Below are positions 44,901 to 52,761 of a stretch of 61,510 nt of DNA, piece after piece; within the stretch, counting starts at the first letter, position 1; the number at the start of each line of letters is the position of its first letter. The DNA lies in assembly GCA_900539625.1 (NCBI GenBank), contig UQCW01000011.1, positions 1 to 61,510 of the forward strand, written 5' to 3'. A program made the translations under genes and the position numbers. The notes under the pieces are model-generated. The model was not told the origin of the DNA. It was given only the letters and a program-made list of their open reading frames with translations, and ran no database searches. Source of the stretch: an uncultured Prevotella sp. GTDB taxonomy: Bacteria; Bacteroidota; Bacteroidia; Bacteroidales; Bacteroidaceae.

Positions 44901-45217
44901 TCATAGTCATGCAATATGGCATGCAATGCCGCCTTAGCCCTTTCGCATATCTGCCTGTTGTCAACACCCGGACATTTCCTTGCAACAGTCTGGAAGAAAT
45001 CGCTTGCAGAATAGCCGGCCTTGTAGCCCATATCCCACAGTTCCTTCAAGACGCGCTGCTTCATTTCGGCCGTGGCCTTGTTGGTAAAGGTCACGGCGAG
45101 GACATTACGATGATTATCCTCAGGGTTGCCGATGATCATCGCAATGTATTCTGCAGCCAAGGTAAAAGTCTTTCCTGAGCCTGCAGAGGCTTTATAAACG
45201 GTCAAAAATCCATGCAT
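41942..45217 (-). CDS. AddA-like UvrD-family helicase-nuclease
   Basis: 1091 aa from ATG 45217. This start is preferred because the only -7 box (45259-45266) lies between it and a farther in-frame ATG at 45280. Helicase motifs are YKASAGSGKTFTLA (Walker A), VTFTNKATAEMKQR (Ia), DEFQDTSSLQW (II), VGDVKQSIYRFRGGD (III) and LTIHKSKGLAFRAVFLP (V). The C-terminal nuclease has GKVIHYLFSKI, PDRVITDG and LVIDYKCGKK. It is the helicase-nuclease partner of the adjacent AddB-like protein in double-strand-break end resection. Confidence 0.9.
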   Translation of the reverse strand: MHGFLTVYKASAGSGKTFTLAAEYIAMIIGNPEDNHRNVLAVTFTNKATAEMKQRVLKELWDMGYKAGYSASDFFQTVARKCPGVDNRQICERAKAALHAILHDYDYFHVKTIDAFFQSLLTSLAHELGLSAGAGVEIDDKRVIEQAVDNLLHTISARGNIASWLLGYVNEKIMEGKVWNVSDEVKRLARQATQEIFLANEDALLQMYDKEDIIAEYRDLLLSCKKNAHQNAVNLAGYALEYVESVGGFQLFSNGKNALSRLQNIMSGDAGLPTVAYAEKLSDYTKWIKTADKKKGNLQVEAQKLNEWLNRVEDAYKEDLFVSNSVKLTLKYFNPLRLMGEISRDVAKINSENNRFLLAKTPLLFNKLVGADDASFVFERVGTTFSHIMIDEFQDTSSLQWVNFKRLLVENMSAGNTCMLVGDVKQSIYRFRGGDWKILNGIENEMKRFGVESKTLNTNYRSHSNVILFNNTVFSAAAHWLASGHGETLERIYADVVQQCNKRKGGYAEFSCMVAAGSKKKKQVATAGVAGTGNGGEEQEDVLALLYGKIEALQACGVLPSQMAILVRYNGEARQLVEAFSDRFPDVPLVSDEAFWLSSSRAVNLIVCVMRYCLDHDDEVALTYIYRLIEGGEHETVSPSALGPVCKEEMLERMPRDLIGIFEETRHTPLLELCEHVIDVFKLNSWEGEAPYLLAFLDGVMEYLDGGKSDLKSFMTYWDESMKKKPIPSCDKLGVRVLTIHKSKGLAFRAVFLPYLDWAVEKDRADDIMWVLPKEDPYNCLPVIPSSPTSKMKNSIYADAYEAEHFDRRVENLNLAYVAFTRAEEFLYVWAKVREDVSVSQHDLTIGEALYQASKDRFSGTDRREKYVCGVPPRLGNDARVVSVSPVAEGASSSNPLKISNATKSFQMNSFPLSATFKQSNSAADFVSDDSDAQQNGYIDKGKVIHYLFSKIRYAEDASSALLNVQAQGLIAGEGHFEELKNFVRNRLENSEAREWFTRQWRVYNECSILVRDKDGNLKTHRPDRVITDGETTLVIDYKCGKKKDDHKRQVNEYCDFLRSMGHKNVKGFLWYLYPDEVVSSKEENLLSEES

Positions 45218-45258
45218 AAAAAGGTCGCTATATAAAAAGGACTTTTTGGGCCCATCGT

Positions 45259-45266
45259 CAAAATTA
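45259..45266 (-). promoter_or_regulatory. -7 promoter box TAATTTTG of addA
   Basis: Fits TAnnTTTG on the minus strand, ~42 bases before ATG 45217; it decides the start choice. Confidence 0.5.
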
Positions 45267-45280
45267 GGAAAAAAAATCAA

Positions 45281-45706
45281 ATCCCCCGCTGCAAATCCCT
45301 AAAAACTACACACGCAGAAAAAAAAGCGCTTTTTGTTTTGCAGTTCCATTATATGTTCGTACATTTGCTTCATCATTAAAAAAGGACCAACCAAAATGGT
45401 CCGAAACATAAGGCTGTACTGGTTCGATTGGGATACTCATCAATAATTACCTGAAAACCGAGAATGCCGACCTTGATAATGGCGTGCCAACATGCTTTTG
45501 CAGAGTTGGATTACAGAGTCTTGGAGGCGCTCAAATCTTATTTTCTCTCGGAGTTTCATCACATCACCAGTGCAGCCCTTTTTGTTTGTAAGCAGGTGTT
45601 CAAATCAGGCCAATCCGAAGATTTCCGGCATTAACGACGCCAAGAGAATTCGAGCACCCACTTACCTGCCATAGACACACCATACATAAAAACGCCAAAC
45701 AAGATA
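45281..45706. other. Divergent intergenic region with a minus-strand terminator-like hairpin
   Basis: A ~425-bp gap between divergent addA and the methyltransferase gene. GGACCA / TGGTCC (45384-45402) followed on the minus strand by TTTTTT looks like an intrinsic terminator, but no minus-strand gene is seen upstream of it. A 56-codon plus-strand frame (45464-45634) has no promoter and no recognisable product. Confidence 0.5.
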
Positions 45707-46891
45707 ATGAAAACCATTGTATTGCGAAAAGGCAAATCTGCCAGCCTCAAACGATTCCACCCCTGGGTTTTCTCTGGAGCAATTGCAAAGAAAGACAGCG
45801 GGATACAGGAGGGGGAAACCGTCAGAGTCGTCAACGAATCAGAAGAATTTTTAGCAGTCGGACATTTTGAAAACGGCTCAATTGCCGTGCGTGTACTGTC
45901 TTTTGAAGATAGGAAGATCGACGCGGCATTTTGGGAAGAACGCATTCGCGAGGCATTCAAGCTCCGTGTTGCATTAGGCCTCGTGAACCAAAACTGCAAC
46001 AACATGTTCCGGCTCGTGCATGGCGAAGGCGACCAGTTGCCAGGACTGATCATTGATGTTTATGGAGACACAGCCGTTGTACAAGCACATTCCGTCGGGA
46101 TGCACCTCAACCGCGACGTCATCGGAGAATCGCTGTTGAAATGCACCGAAGGAGTCGTACGTAACGTGTATTACAAGTCGGAAACCACCCTCCACTTTAA
46201 GTCGGCAGAAGACGGAGGAAACCAATTCCTCATCGGACAGACAGATGACAACATCGCCTTGGAATATGGACTGAAATTCCACATCGACTGGCTCCGAGGG
46301 CAGAAAACAGGATTCTTCGTCGACCAAAGAGAAAACAGGAAACTGCTGGAAAAATACGCCAAAGGCCGGAGGGTGTTAAACATGTTTTGCTACACTGGCG
46401 GTTTTTCCGTATATGCCATGAGAGGAGGGGCTCAGTTGGTGCATTCCGTTGATAGTAGCGCAAAAGCTATCGACCTTACAAACGCCAACATCGGTCTGAA
46501 TTTCCCCGACGACAAGCGCCATGAAGCCTTCACAGAAGACGCCTTCAGATTTCTCAGCCACATAGGCCATGAGCAAAACTACGACTTGATCGTGCTGGAC
46601 CCCCCGGCTTTTGCCAAGCACAAAGACGCCATCCGCAACGCCATCAAGGGATACACCCGCCTCAACACCATTGCCTTGCAGAAAATCGAAAAGGGAGGCA
46701 TTCTCTTTACGTTCAGTTGCTCGCAGGCTGTCGACAAGGAGCAATTCCGCCTCGCCGTGTTCACGGCCGCCGCAATCAGTGGGCGACACGTGAGAATCCT
46801 GCACCAGCTCCACCAACCTGCAGACCACCCGATAAACATATACCACCCAGAAGGGGAATACCTCAAAGGTCTGGTGCTTTACGTTGAATGA
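45707..46891 (+). CDS. 23S rRNA cytosine-C5 methyltransferase, RlmI family
   Basis: 394 aa. An N-terminal PUA domain (IVLRKGKSASLKRFHPWVFSGAI, GIQEGETVRVV) precedes a middle domain and a SAM-dependent methyltransferase fold (VLNMFCYTGGFSVYAM). The family motif DPPAFAKHK and the catalytic Cys in FTFSCSQAVD are present. E. coli RlmI makes m5C1962 in 23S rRNA; the same target is likely but inferred. A short palindromic repeat and ispE follow on the same strand. Confidence 0.9.
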   Translation: MKTIVLRKGKSASLKRFHPWVFSGAIAKKDSGIQEGETVRVVNESEEFLAVGHFENGSIAVRVLSFEDRKIDAAFWEERIREAFKLRVALGLVNQNCNNMFRLVHGEGDQLPGLIIDVYGDTAVVQAHSVGMHLNRDVIGESLLKCTEGVVRNVYYKSETTLHFKSAEDGGNQFLIGQTDDNIALEYGLKFHIDWLRGQKTGFFVDQRENRKLLEKYAKGRRVLNMFCYTGGFSVYAMRGGAQLVHSVDSSAKAIDLTNANIGLNFPDDKRHEAFTEDAFRFLSHIGHEQNYDLIVLDPPAFAKHKDAIRNAIKGYTRLNTIALQKIEKGGILFTFSCSQAVDKEQFRLAVFTAAAISGRHVRILHQLHQPADHPINIYHPEGEYLKGLVLYVE

Positions 46892-46927
46892 CGGTTCAAG
46901 GCCCTAACCGCTACACGTCCCCCACTT

Positions 46928-46969
46928 AGTAATGGTGAAAGAATAAGTCAGTTATTCTTTCACCATTAC
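46928..46969 (+). repeat. Solo palindromic tip of the AGTAATGG repeat
   Basis: 18-bp perfect stem, left arm GTAATGGTGAAAGAATAA, with a 5-base loop. It equals the two terminal inverted repeats of the family placed back to back with no core. It lies between the rlmI-like gene and ispE. Confidence 0.8.
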
Positions 46970-46987
46970 GCTAACCACATTGCATCC

Positions 46988-47812
46988 ATGCTCACATTTC
47001 CAAACGCAAAAATAAATATCGGTTTAAACATCACCGCCAAACGCAATGACGGATACCATAATCTGGAAACCGTTTTCTATCCCATAGGCATCCAAGACGT
47101 CCTTGAAATCAAGCCGTTGGAAAACAGCGACAAAGACTGGGATTTCCAGATTGCAGGACAGCAGGTCACGGAAAGGCCTGAAGACAACCTCGTCATCAAG
47201 GTCTTCAAGGACCTACAGAAAGAATTCGACTTGCCCGCCGTTGACATCTATCTGCAAAAGAAAATACCGACGGGAGCAGGACTGGGCGGAGGCAGCAGCG
47301 ATGCCGCGTTCATGATGAAGACGCTAAACGAGATGTTCGAACTCCATCTTTCCACCGCAGACATGGAAAGGCGCATTGCAGCCTATGGCGCCGACTGCGC
47401 GTTTTTTATAAAAAACACCTGTTCGTATGCCACGGGGATCGGCGACAGGCTGCAACCGATAGACCTCTCATTGAAAGGCTATAACATCACGCTTGTTAAA
47501 CCCTCCGTGGCCATCCCAACGCGCGAAGCCTACAGCGGGATAACGCCGCAGCTCCCTTCCCGCAGGATTCTCGATTTAATAAGGCAGCCCGTTGAAACAT
47601 GGAAAGGGCAGATCACCAACGATTTTGAGAAACACCTCTTCATTCTCCATCCCCAGCTTGCCGCCATCAAGCAGACCCTCTACGACATGGGGGCCTTATA
47701 TGCCTCCATGAGCGGGAGCGGGAGCGTCCTTTATGGCATATTCAAGGAGAAGCCAGAATGCGCCGAAAGGGTTTTCGAAGATTGCCAGGTTTTCCAGCAT
47801 CAATTGGGATAG
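46988..47812 (+). CDS. ispE: 4-diphosphocytidyl-2-C-methyl-D-erythritol kinase
   Basis: A GHMP-family kinase of the non-mevalonate isoprenoid pathway, phosphorylating CDP-methylerythritol. 274 aa. Motifs are FPNAKINIGLNITAKRNDGYHNLETVF at the substrate site (shown in part), IPTGAGLGGGSSDAA (ATP-binding glycine loop) and ASMSGSGSVLYGIF near the C-terminus. The EFR1 gene begins 41 bases after its stop. Confidence 0.97.
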   Translation: MLTFPNAKINIGLNITAKRNDGYHNLETVFYPIGIQDVLEIKPLENSDKDWDFQIAGQQVTERPEDNLVIKVFKDLQKEFDLPAVDIYLQKKIPTGAGLGGGSSDAAFMMKTLNEMFELHLSTADMERRIAAYGADCAFFIKNTCSYATGIGDRLQPIDLSLKGYNITLVKPSVAIPTREAYSGITPQLPSRRILDLIRQPVETWKGQITNDFEKHLFILHPQLAAIKQTLYDMGALYASMSGSGSVLYGIFKEKPECAERVFEDCQVFQHQLG

Positions 47813-47853
47813 CCCATCCCCGACACACCGCCCCCACCGACTCACGACAAACC

Positions 47854-48774
47854 ATGATTTTTTATTTTTCCGGAACAGGCAACAGTCTTGCCGTTGCCAG
47901 GGAACTCGCCAAACGCCTAAACGAACCGCTTGTTGAGATGGCATCTTCCCACACAGCCCCACCCTACGTCTCCCCCGACGCCCCAGCTGGGGTCGTCGGC
48001 TTTGTGTTCCCCGTGTACGCATGGGGAATGCCCCACGTTGTCGAGGATTTTCTGAAACACTATTTTCGGCTCTTCATGCCCAAAACGCAAACGCACGCCC
48101 CCGCCGCAAGCCCTTCCAAGTCTGCGCGTCAGAACGCGTTGCCCAGCGCAGCCGAAACCCCTAAACCAACCGCCGCCCGAAGCCAGACGCTCTCTCACGG
48201 GAAGCCCTACATCTTCTTGGCCTTAACCTGTGGAGACGACACAGGGAAAACGCCCGTTTCCTTCAAAAACACATTAAAGAAAAGGTACGGCCTGCACGTC
48301 GATGCCTTTTGGAGCATACAGATGCCCAACACTTACATTTCAATCCCCGGATTTGACGTGGACAAAGAATCTGTGGCGAAGAAGAAAATCGGCGATGCAG
48401 CCCTGAAAACAGCACACATCGCCCGCCAGATACAAAAGCGCCAAACAGGCGTTTTCGATGTCAAGGTTGGGAAATTCCCCAACATCAAGAGCCACATACT
48501 GAGGCTGTTGTTTAATGCCTTTTTGTCCTCACCTAAAAGATTCCATGCCGATGCCTCTGTTTGCACGGGATGCAAACGATGCGTGAAATCGTGCCCATTG
48601 GCAAACATATCCCTTCAGAAGCACACGAATGCTCCCGCAACACCCCAATGGGGAGCGAATTGCACAATGTGTCTTGCATGCTACCATAGCTGCCCGCATC
48701 ATGCCATTAGCTGGGGAGCATTTACAAAAGGAAAAGGGCAATATTGGATGAAGGGGATTGAGCAAGGGGATTGA
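47854..48774 (+). CDS. EFR1-type flavodoxin-ferredoxin fusion protein
   Basis: 306 aa from ATG 47854 (MIFYFSGTGNSLAVA), which starts directly with the flavodoxin FMN-binding loop. An in-frame upstream ATG would run back into ispE. Residues ~75-115 are an Ala/Pro/Ser/Lys-rich insertion within the flavodoxin-like part. The C-terminal ferredoxin domain has CTGCKRCVKSCP and CTMCLACYHSCP, enough for two 4Fe-4S clusters. EFR1 proteins are presumed electron carriers; partners are unknown. The sequence is more GC-rich than its neighbours. Confidence 0.85.
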   Translation: MIFYFSGTGNSLAVARELAKRLNEPLVEMASSHTAPPYVSPDAPAGVVGFVFPVYAWGMPHVVEDFLKHYFRLFMPKTQTHAPAASPSKSARQNALPSAAETPKPTAARSQTLSHGKPYIFLALTCGDDTGKTPVSFKNTLKKRYGLHVDAFWSIQMPNTYISIPGFDVDKESVAKKKIGDAALKTAHIARQIQKRQTGVFDVKVGKFPNIKSHILRLLFNAFLSSPKRFHADASVCTGCKRCVKSCPLANISLQKHTNAPATPQWGANCTMCLACYHSCPHHAISWGAFTKGKGQYWMKGIEQGD

Positions 48775-48816
48775 TTGCCCCCCAATCCCTGCAACCTTTA
48801 ACAAGTTATCGCATCG

Positions 48817-48900
48817 CGGCCGCAATACGCGCTACTTTCGGCCGCAGTGCGCATTACTTTCGGCCGCGATGCGCATTACCTTCGGCCGCAGTTCGACAAC
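48817..48900 (+). repeat. Tandem 22-bp GC-rich repeats
   Basis: Three full units begin at 48817, 48839 and 48861, followed by a partial fourth. Each starts CGGCCGC and continues like AGTGCGCATTACTTT. The first unit includes a GCGGCCGC site and the units contain the palindrome ATGCGCAT or a close variant. The array lies between two convergent genes. Confidence 0.9.
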
Positions 48901-48987
48901 AGATGTGGATTTTCAGGAGGGCATCAGCAGGTCATGAAAAACTGAAACGGGATTCGGAGACCCGCTCCTACCCTGCCGCATTCCTTT

Positions 48988-49656
48988 TTAATCCGTCTTC
49001 TCTGAAGCCGATTCCTCCAAGATGTAATTTCCTTTTTCTTTCAGACTGCACAACCTGTCATAGAGTTTCAAACAGGCGTAAGCGTCTGTTGCTGCATAGC
49101 GTTGCTGTTGCTCTGTCAAATCGCTTGCTTCCCAGTTTGACAAACGGGCATTTTTTGATATGCGCATGTGGAAGATGTTGGCGTAGAGTTTTTGCAGGCT
49201 CATGTCTTCTATGCCCATTTCCTTCACAAAGTCCTGCAAGTCGATGAACCCCTTCGGGGAGAAGGGATGACGCGCACGCAGCATGTGGAAGTCGTCTTTC
49301 AGGGAAAGGCCCACTTTCAGGATGCTTTCATCTGAAAGCAAATCTATGAGACATTGCGGAAAGCCAATTCGGTTTAATCGGAACAGGAAACAGAGTTCCT
49401 CGGTTGAGATTTGCAGCAGAGCGACTTTATGGCTTTCGCCCTTGCGGAAGGATGGACGAGTTTCTGTGTCTATCCCCAAGAGTCTGCTTTTGCGCAGAAC
49501 GGACACTGCACGTTCTGCTGTGTCTGCCCCGATGATGGTCTGTATCGGGCCAGTGTACATGAAACGGGGCAGGCCGCTAATGAATTGCTTGTTTGTCTTG
49601 ACAAACAAGGGAATGTTTTCTGGGTAGGATTTTCTTTGTGTTGCTATTTCGGTCAT
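48988..49656 (-). CDS. 3'-5' exonuclease (RNase D/DnaQ-like)
   Basis: 222 aa from ATG 49656 (MTEIATQRKSYPENIP). A TTG nine bases upstream directly follows the DUF5063 stop but is less likely. DEDD motifs: LLGIDTETRPSF (Exo I, Asp-x-Glu), LKDDFHMLRA (Exo II) and QQRYAATDAYACLKLYD (Exo III with the DEDDy-type Tyr). No HRDC domain is present, so it is the short, stand-alone form. It lies directly behind the DUF5063 gene and is probably translationally coupled to it. Confidence 0.88.
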   Translation of the reverse strand: MTEIATQRKSYPENIPLFVKTNKQFISGLPRFMYTGPIQTIIGADTAERAVSVLRKSRLLGIDTETRPSFRKGESHKVALLQISTEELCFLFRLNRIGFPQCLIDLLSDESILKVGLSLKDDFHMLRARHPFSPKGFIDLQDFVKEMGIEDMSLQKLYANIFHMRISKNARLSNWEASDLTEQQQRYAATDAYACLKLYDRLCSLKEKGNYILEESASEKTD

Positions 49657-49665
49657 GGTCTGCAA

Positions 49666-50184
49666 TCAGTCGTTGTGGATGGAGAAACATACGTCGTGGA
49701 GGGCCCGCAATGAATTGAGGCATTTCATCCCCCAGCTGCATCGGAATTGTTCCTGGAGTTCGTGTAAGGAGACACGGAGAGCTTCATCGTGTCCGCCTCT
49801 GACGATTTCAATGAAATCGCGTTGGCACTGGTAGATGTCGGAAAGATTTTCGCTCAACGTGCATAACACGGGCTGGTCTGAATATTTGAAGTCTTCAACG
49901 AAAACGTCGAGGAAATCATCTTGCTCTCCCATGGTCTTAGCAATGTTGTAGCGGATGAAATCGTAGTCTTCTTCCGTCACGTGCGGCTCGTTGAAGCCGG
50001 GATATTCCTCATATTCGGGAAGAAGGGAGAATTTCAAATACATCATGGGCAGCAGTTTTCTCATGACTTCAACAAAATCCTTCCGGTCTTGACCTTGGCA
50101 GCTTTCCAGGGTTTTGCAATATTCCACGGCCACTGTTATATAATCAATCAGCGGCTTTTCAAAAAGGTTGTCTTGCACGTTCAT
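49666..50184 (-). CDS. DUF5063-like protein
   Basis: 172 aa, acidic and helical. Segments DYITVAVEYCKTLE, DFVEVMRKLLPMMYLKFSLLP and LSENLSDIYQCQRDFIEIVRGG match what I recall of the Bacteroidetes DUF5063 family. No catalytic motif, signal peptide or membrane segment is visible. It lies immediately before the 3'-5' exonuclease gene, and the pair may form a functional unit, but the role is unknown. Confidence 0.75.
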   Translation of the reverse strand: MNVQDNLFEKPLIDYITVAVEYCKTLESCQGQDRKDFVEVMRKLLPMMYLKFSLLPEYEEYPGFNEPHVTEEDYDFIRYNIAKTMGEQDDFLDVFVEDFKYSDQPVLCTLSENLSDIYQCQRDFIEIVRGGHDEALRVSLHELQEQFRCSWGMKCLNSLRALHDVCFSIHND

Positions 50185-50220
50185 TATGTTTTCAATGTTT
50201 TTTAAAAAAACGGCCGTTAT

Positions 50221-51126
50221 TCAAAAAACGAAATACGGCACAAGTTTTTCCACTGCAGCAGGCGGAAAGTTGTCGTCGAGCCTGAGGTCTTGCCAACTAT
50301 GAAGGTCCCCATATTTTCTTCTGTATGTGAATATCACTTTAACTTGTTCGAAACTGAGGTAAGGATGGCGGACCAGTTCTTTAAAGCTGGCTTTGTTGAC
50401 GTTCGTTTTGCGGATGGTGGGCGTTTCTGTGACAGAAAACCAACGGGCCACGTCTTTTGGCAATCCTTCTATCTCACTAATCTGGCGCGTAGAGACAAAA
50501 CCGCCCAACTGCTCTCTGTACTTACAGATTTTACTGGCATAATAGCTGCCTATGCCTGGAATCTTTTTCAGCATATTGGTGTCTGCATCGTTTATGTCCA
50601 CAACGGTTCCTTTGGGGAATTTCTGGATATATCTGCGCGCCAGACTATCGTGCACGGCCTGGCGGGCCGCTTTTTCCGCATCGGCTTTAACGGGTTGTAT
50701 TGTTATATATGGTTTGAGCCGTTGGAAATCTTTCTCACTGAGTCCGTACAAACGCGAAAAATCATCGACCGTTTTCCATCGTCCTCCTTTTCTCCGGTAT
50801 TTCATGAGATTTCTGATCTGCCATTCTTTGATCCCCAGCTTTAACAGGGACAAGGAATCGGCGGTGTTGGGGTCGAAACAAAACAATTGATATTCCTCTG
50901 GAGAGAAGATCTCACTGTTTTTATGCCTACCAACGATGCTGTCTTTCTTGACTTTGTTGCCAAAGCGTTCTATTTCCTGTTTCCGTTTTTCTGAAATGCA
51001 AAGGGCCGTTGTTTGCTCGGATATGATGTGTTTGTAGAGCCACCGTCCCCCCAATATTACGAATATGATGAAAATGAAATGGAACAAGGCATGGCGCATT
51101 GCCTTATTAAAGTAGATTTTTTTCAT
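50221..51126 (-). CDS. ComEA-like helix-hairpin-helix protein
   Basis: 301 aa. One N-terminal membrane anchor (HALFHFIFIIFVILGGRWLY) is followed by three helix-hairpin-helix units. The first is NTADSLSLLKLGIKEWQIRNLMKYR, the second VVDINDADTNMLKKIPGIGSYYASKI, the third VNKASFKELVRHPYLSFEQVKVI. Such units bind DNA non-specifically. In ComEA they capture incoming DNA in the periplasm; Bacteroidetes commonly carry proteins like this without other visible competence genes, so a DNA-uptake role is inference. Confidence 0.8.
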   Translation of the reverse strand: MKKIYFNKAMRHALFHFIFIIFVILGGRWLYKHIISEQTTALCISEKRKQEIERFGNKVKKDSIVGRHKNSEIFSPEEYQLFCFDPNTADSLSLLKLGIKEWQIRNLMKYRRKGGRWKTVDDFSRLYGLSEKDFQRLKPYITIQPVKADAEKAARQAVHDSLARRYIQKFPKGTVVDINDADTNMLKKIPGIGSYYASKICKYREQLGGFVSTRQISEIEGLPKDVARWFSVTETPTIRKTNVNKASFKELVRHPYLSFEQVKVIFTYRRKYGDLHSWQDLRLDDNFPPAAVEKLVPYFVF

Positions 51127-51204
51127 GCTCGAATTTAAACACCCTATCCGCAGGAGGGGGCTACTTATGATTTTCTCTTTCTGTCACAGGATTTTTGTAA
51201 GATG

Positions 51205-51255
51205 AAAAAAGACCAACAGATTGTATTTTTGAGATACAGTCTGAAAGTCTTTTTT
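51205..51255 (-). terminator. Terminator of asnS
   Basis: Interrupted stem with outer AAAAAAGAC / GTCTTTTTT and inner CAG..GTAT / ATAC..CTG segments. It gives a T-run in either direction and lies 39-90 bases past the asnS stop. Confidence 0.7.
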
Positions 51256-51293
51256 TCTATCGGGGAGGACCCGTACGCGTATCTTTGTGTCTA

Positions 51294-52688
51294 TTAGAAC
51301 TCCGCAGATTTTGGCGTTCTCGGGAACGGGATGACATCGCGGATGTTCTGCATGCCCGTTACAAACAATATCAGTCGTTCGAATCCGAGACCAAAGCCGC
51401 TATGAGGACAGCTTCCAAATTTTCTTGTGTCAAGATACCACCACATGTCTTTCATCGGTATGTCGAGCTCCTTGATTCTGCCCATCAGTTTGTCATAGCT
51501 TTCCTCACGTTCCGAACCACCGATGATTTCTCCGATCTGCGGGAACAAAACGTCCATAGCGCGAACGGTTTTTCCGTCATCGTTCATTTTCATATAGAAG
51601 GCCTTAATTTCCTTGGGATAGTCCGTCAGAATCACAGGCTTCTTGAAATGCTCTTCAACCAAGAAGCGCTCGTGTTCGCTGGCGAGGTCGACTCCCCAAT
51701 ATACGGGGAATTCAAACTTGTGTCCGTCGGCAACGGCCTGCTCCAATATCTTTATACCCTCTGTGTATGTCAAACGAACAAAATCATGATTGACAACAAA
51801 GGACAGACGGTCGAGGAGTGTTTTGTCTATCATCTTGTTTAGGAAGGCTAAATCGTCCTTGCAATTTTCAAGCGCCCAACGAACACAATACTTGATGAAA
51901 TCTTCGGCCAAGTCCATATTGTCCGTTATGTCATTGAAGGCGACTTCCGGTTCGATCATCCAAAATTCTGCCAAATGTCTCGGCGTATTTGAATTTTCCG
52001 CGCGGAATGTAGGGCCAAATGTATAGATTGCTCCAAGGGCTGTTGCACCCAATTCTCCTTCCAACTGGCCACTCACGGTCAAGGAGGTTGTCTTTCCGAA
52101 GAAATCATCGCTATAGTCAATTTTTCCTTCGTCGTCCTTCTTCAGGTCGTACAGGTTCTTTGTCGTCACCTGGAACATCTGGCCTGCACCTTCGCAGTCG
52201 CTTGCCGTGATAATGGGGGTATTGAAGTAGAAGAATCCGTGTTCATGGAAATAACGATGTATGGCCATTGCCATATTGTGTCGGATTCTGAACACGGCGC
52301 CAAAGGTGTTCGTGCGCAAACGCAGGTGGGCATATTGGCGCATATATTCAAAACTCTGGCCTTTTTTCTGCATCGGATAGTCGCCACCGCAGACACCCAA
52401 AATTTCAATCTGCTTTGCCTGGATTTCAACGTTCTGTCCGCTTCCCTGGCTCTTGACCAAAATTCCTTCAACGCTCAAGCAGGCTCCTGTTGTGATTTGC
52501 TTGATGATTTCAGAATCAAAGTTCTCAACATCGGCAACGACTTGGATGTTGTTTATCGTTGAACCGTCATTGAGGGCGATGAAGTTTACTGACTTGCTTC
52601 CGCGACGAGTACGAACCCAACCTTTTACAATAATGGATGCTCCATAATCTTCACTTGATAAAGCATCGATAATTTTTGTCCTTTTCAT
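51294..52688 (-). CDS. asnS: Asparaginyl-tRNA synthetase
   Basis: Class II aminoacyl-tRNA synthetase of 464 aa from ATG 52688 (MKRTKIIDALSSEDYG). An in-frame ATG 51 bases upstream adds residues not typical of the family. An N-terminal OB anticodon-binding domain (VKGWVRTRRGSKSVNFIALNDGS) precedes the catalytic core with FRAENSNTPRHLAEFWMIEPE (motif 2 region, in part) and GFGLGFERLILFVTGMQNIRDVIPFPRTP (motif 3, in part). It lies 74 bases after the pseudouridine synthase gene on the same strand. Confidence 0.96.
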   Translation of the reverse strand: MKRTKIIDALSSEDYGASIIVKGWVRTRRGSKSVNFIALNDGSTINNIQVVADVENFDSEIIKQITTGACLSVEGILVKSQGSGQNVEIQAKQIEILGVCGGDYPMQKKGQSFEYMRQYAHLRLRTNTFGAVFRIRHNMAMAIHRYFHEHGFFYFNTPIITASDCEGAGQMFQVTTKNLYDLKKDDEGKIDYSDDFFGKTTSLTVSGQLEGELGATALGAIYTFGPTFRAENSNTPRHLAEFWMIEPEVAFNDITDNMDLAEDFIKYCVRWALENCKDDLAFLNKMIDKTLLDRLSFVVNHDFVRLTYTEGIKILEQAVADGHKFEFPVYWGVDLASEHERFLVEEHFKKPVILTDYPKEIKAFYMKMNDDGKTVRAMDVLFPQIGEIIGGSEREESYDKLMGRIKELDIPMKDMWWYLDTRKFGSCPHSGFGLGFERLILFVTGMQNIRDVIPFPRTPKSAEF

Positions 52689-52761
52689 TGATTTTTGTAT
52701 ATCGTATCCATGTATGACACGGCAAGCCATGCCATACATGGATTATTGACCACTGCCTTTT

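Noticed and set aside
45218..45280. N-terminal extension of the AddA-like protein to ATG 45280
   Set aside because: The only good -7 box (45259-45266) lies inside this extension, and the Walker A region begins normally from ATG 45217.
45464..45634. 56-codon plus-strand frame in the addA/rlmI gap
   Set aside because: No promoter box, no recognisable family, and an overlapping frame is equally open; not enough to call a gene.
48817..48900. Possible CRISPR array
   Set aside because: The 22-bp units are directly tandem with no spacers, and there are no cas genes.
49657..49665. TTG start directly after the DUF5063 stop for the exonuclease
   Set aside because: An ATG three codons later is a stronger start with similar coupling.
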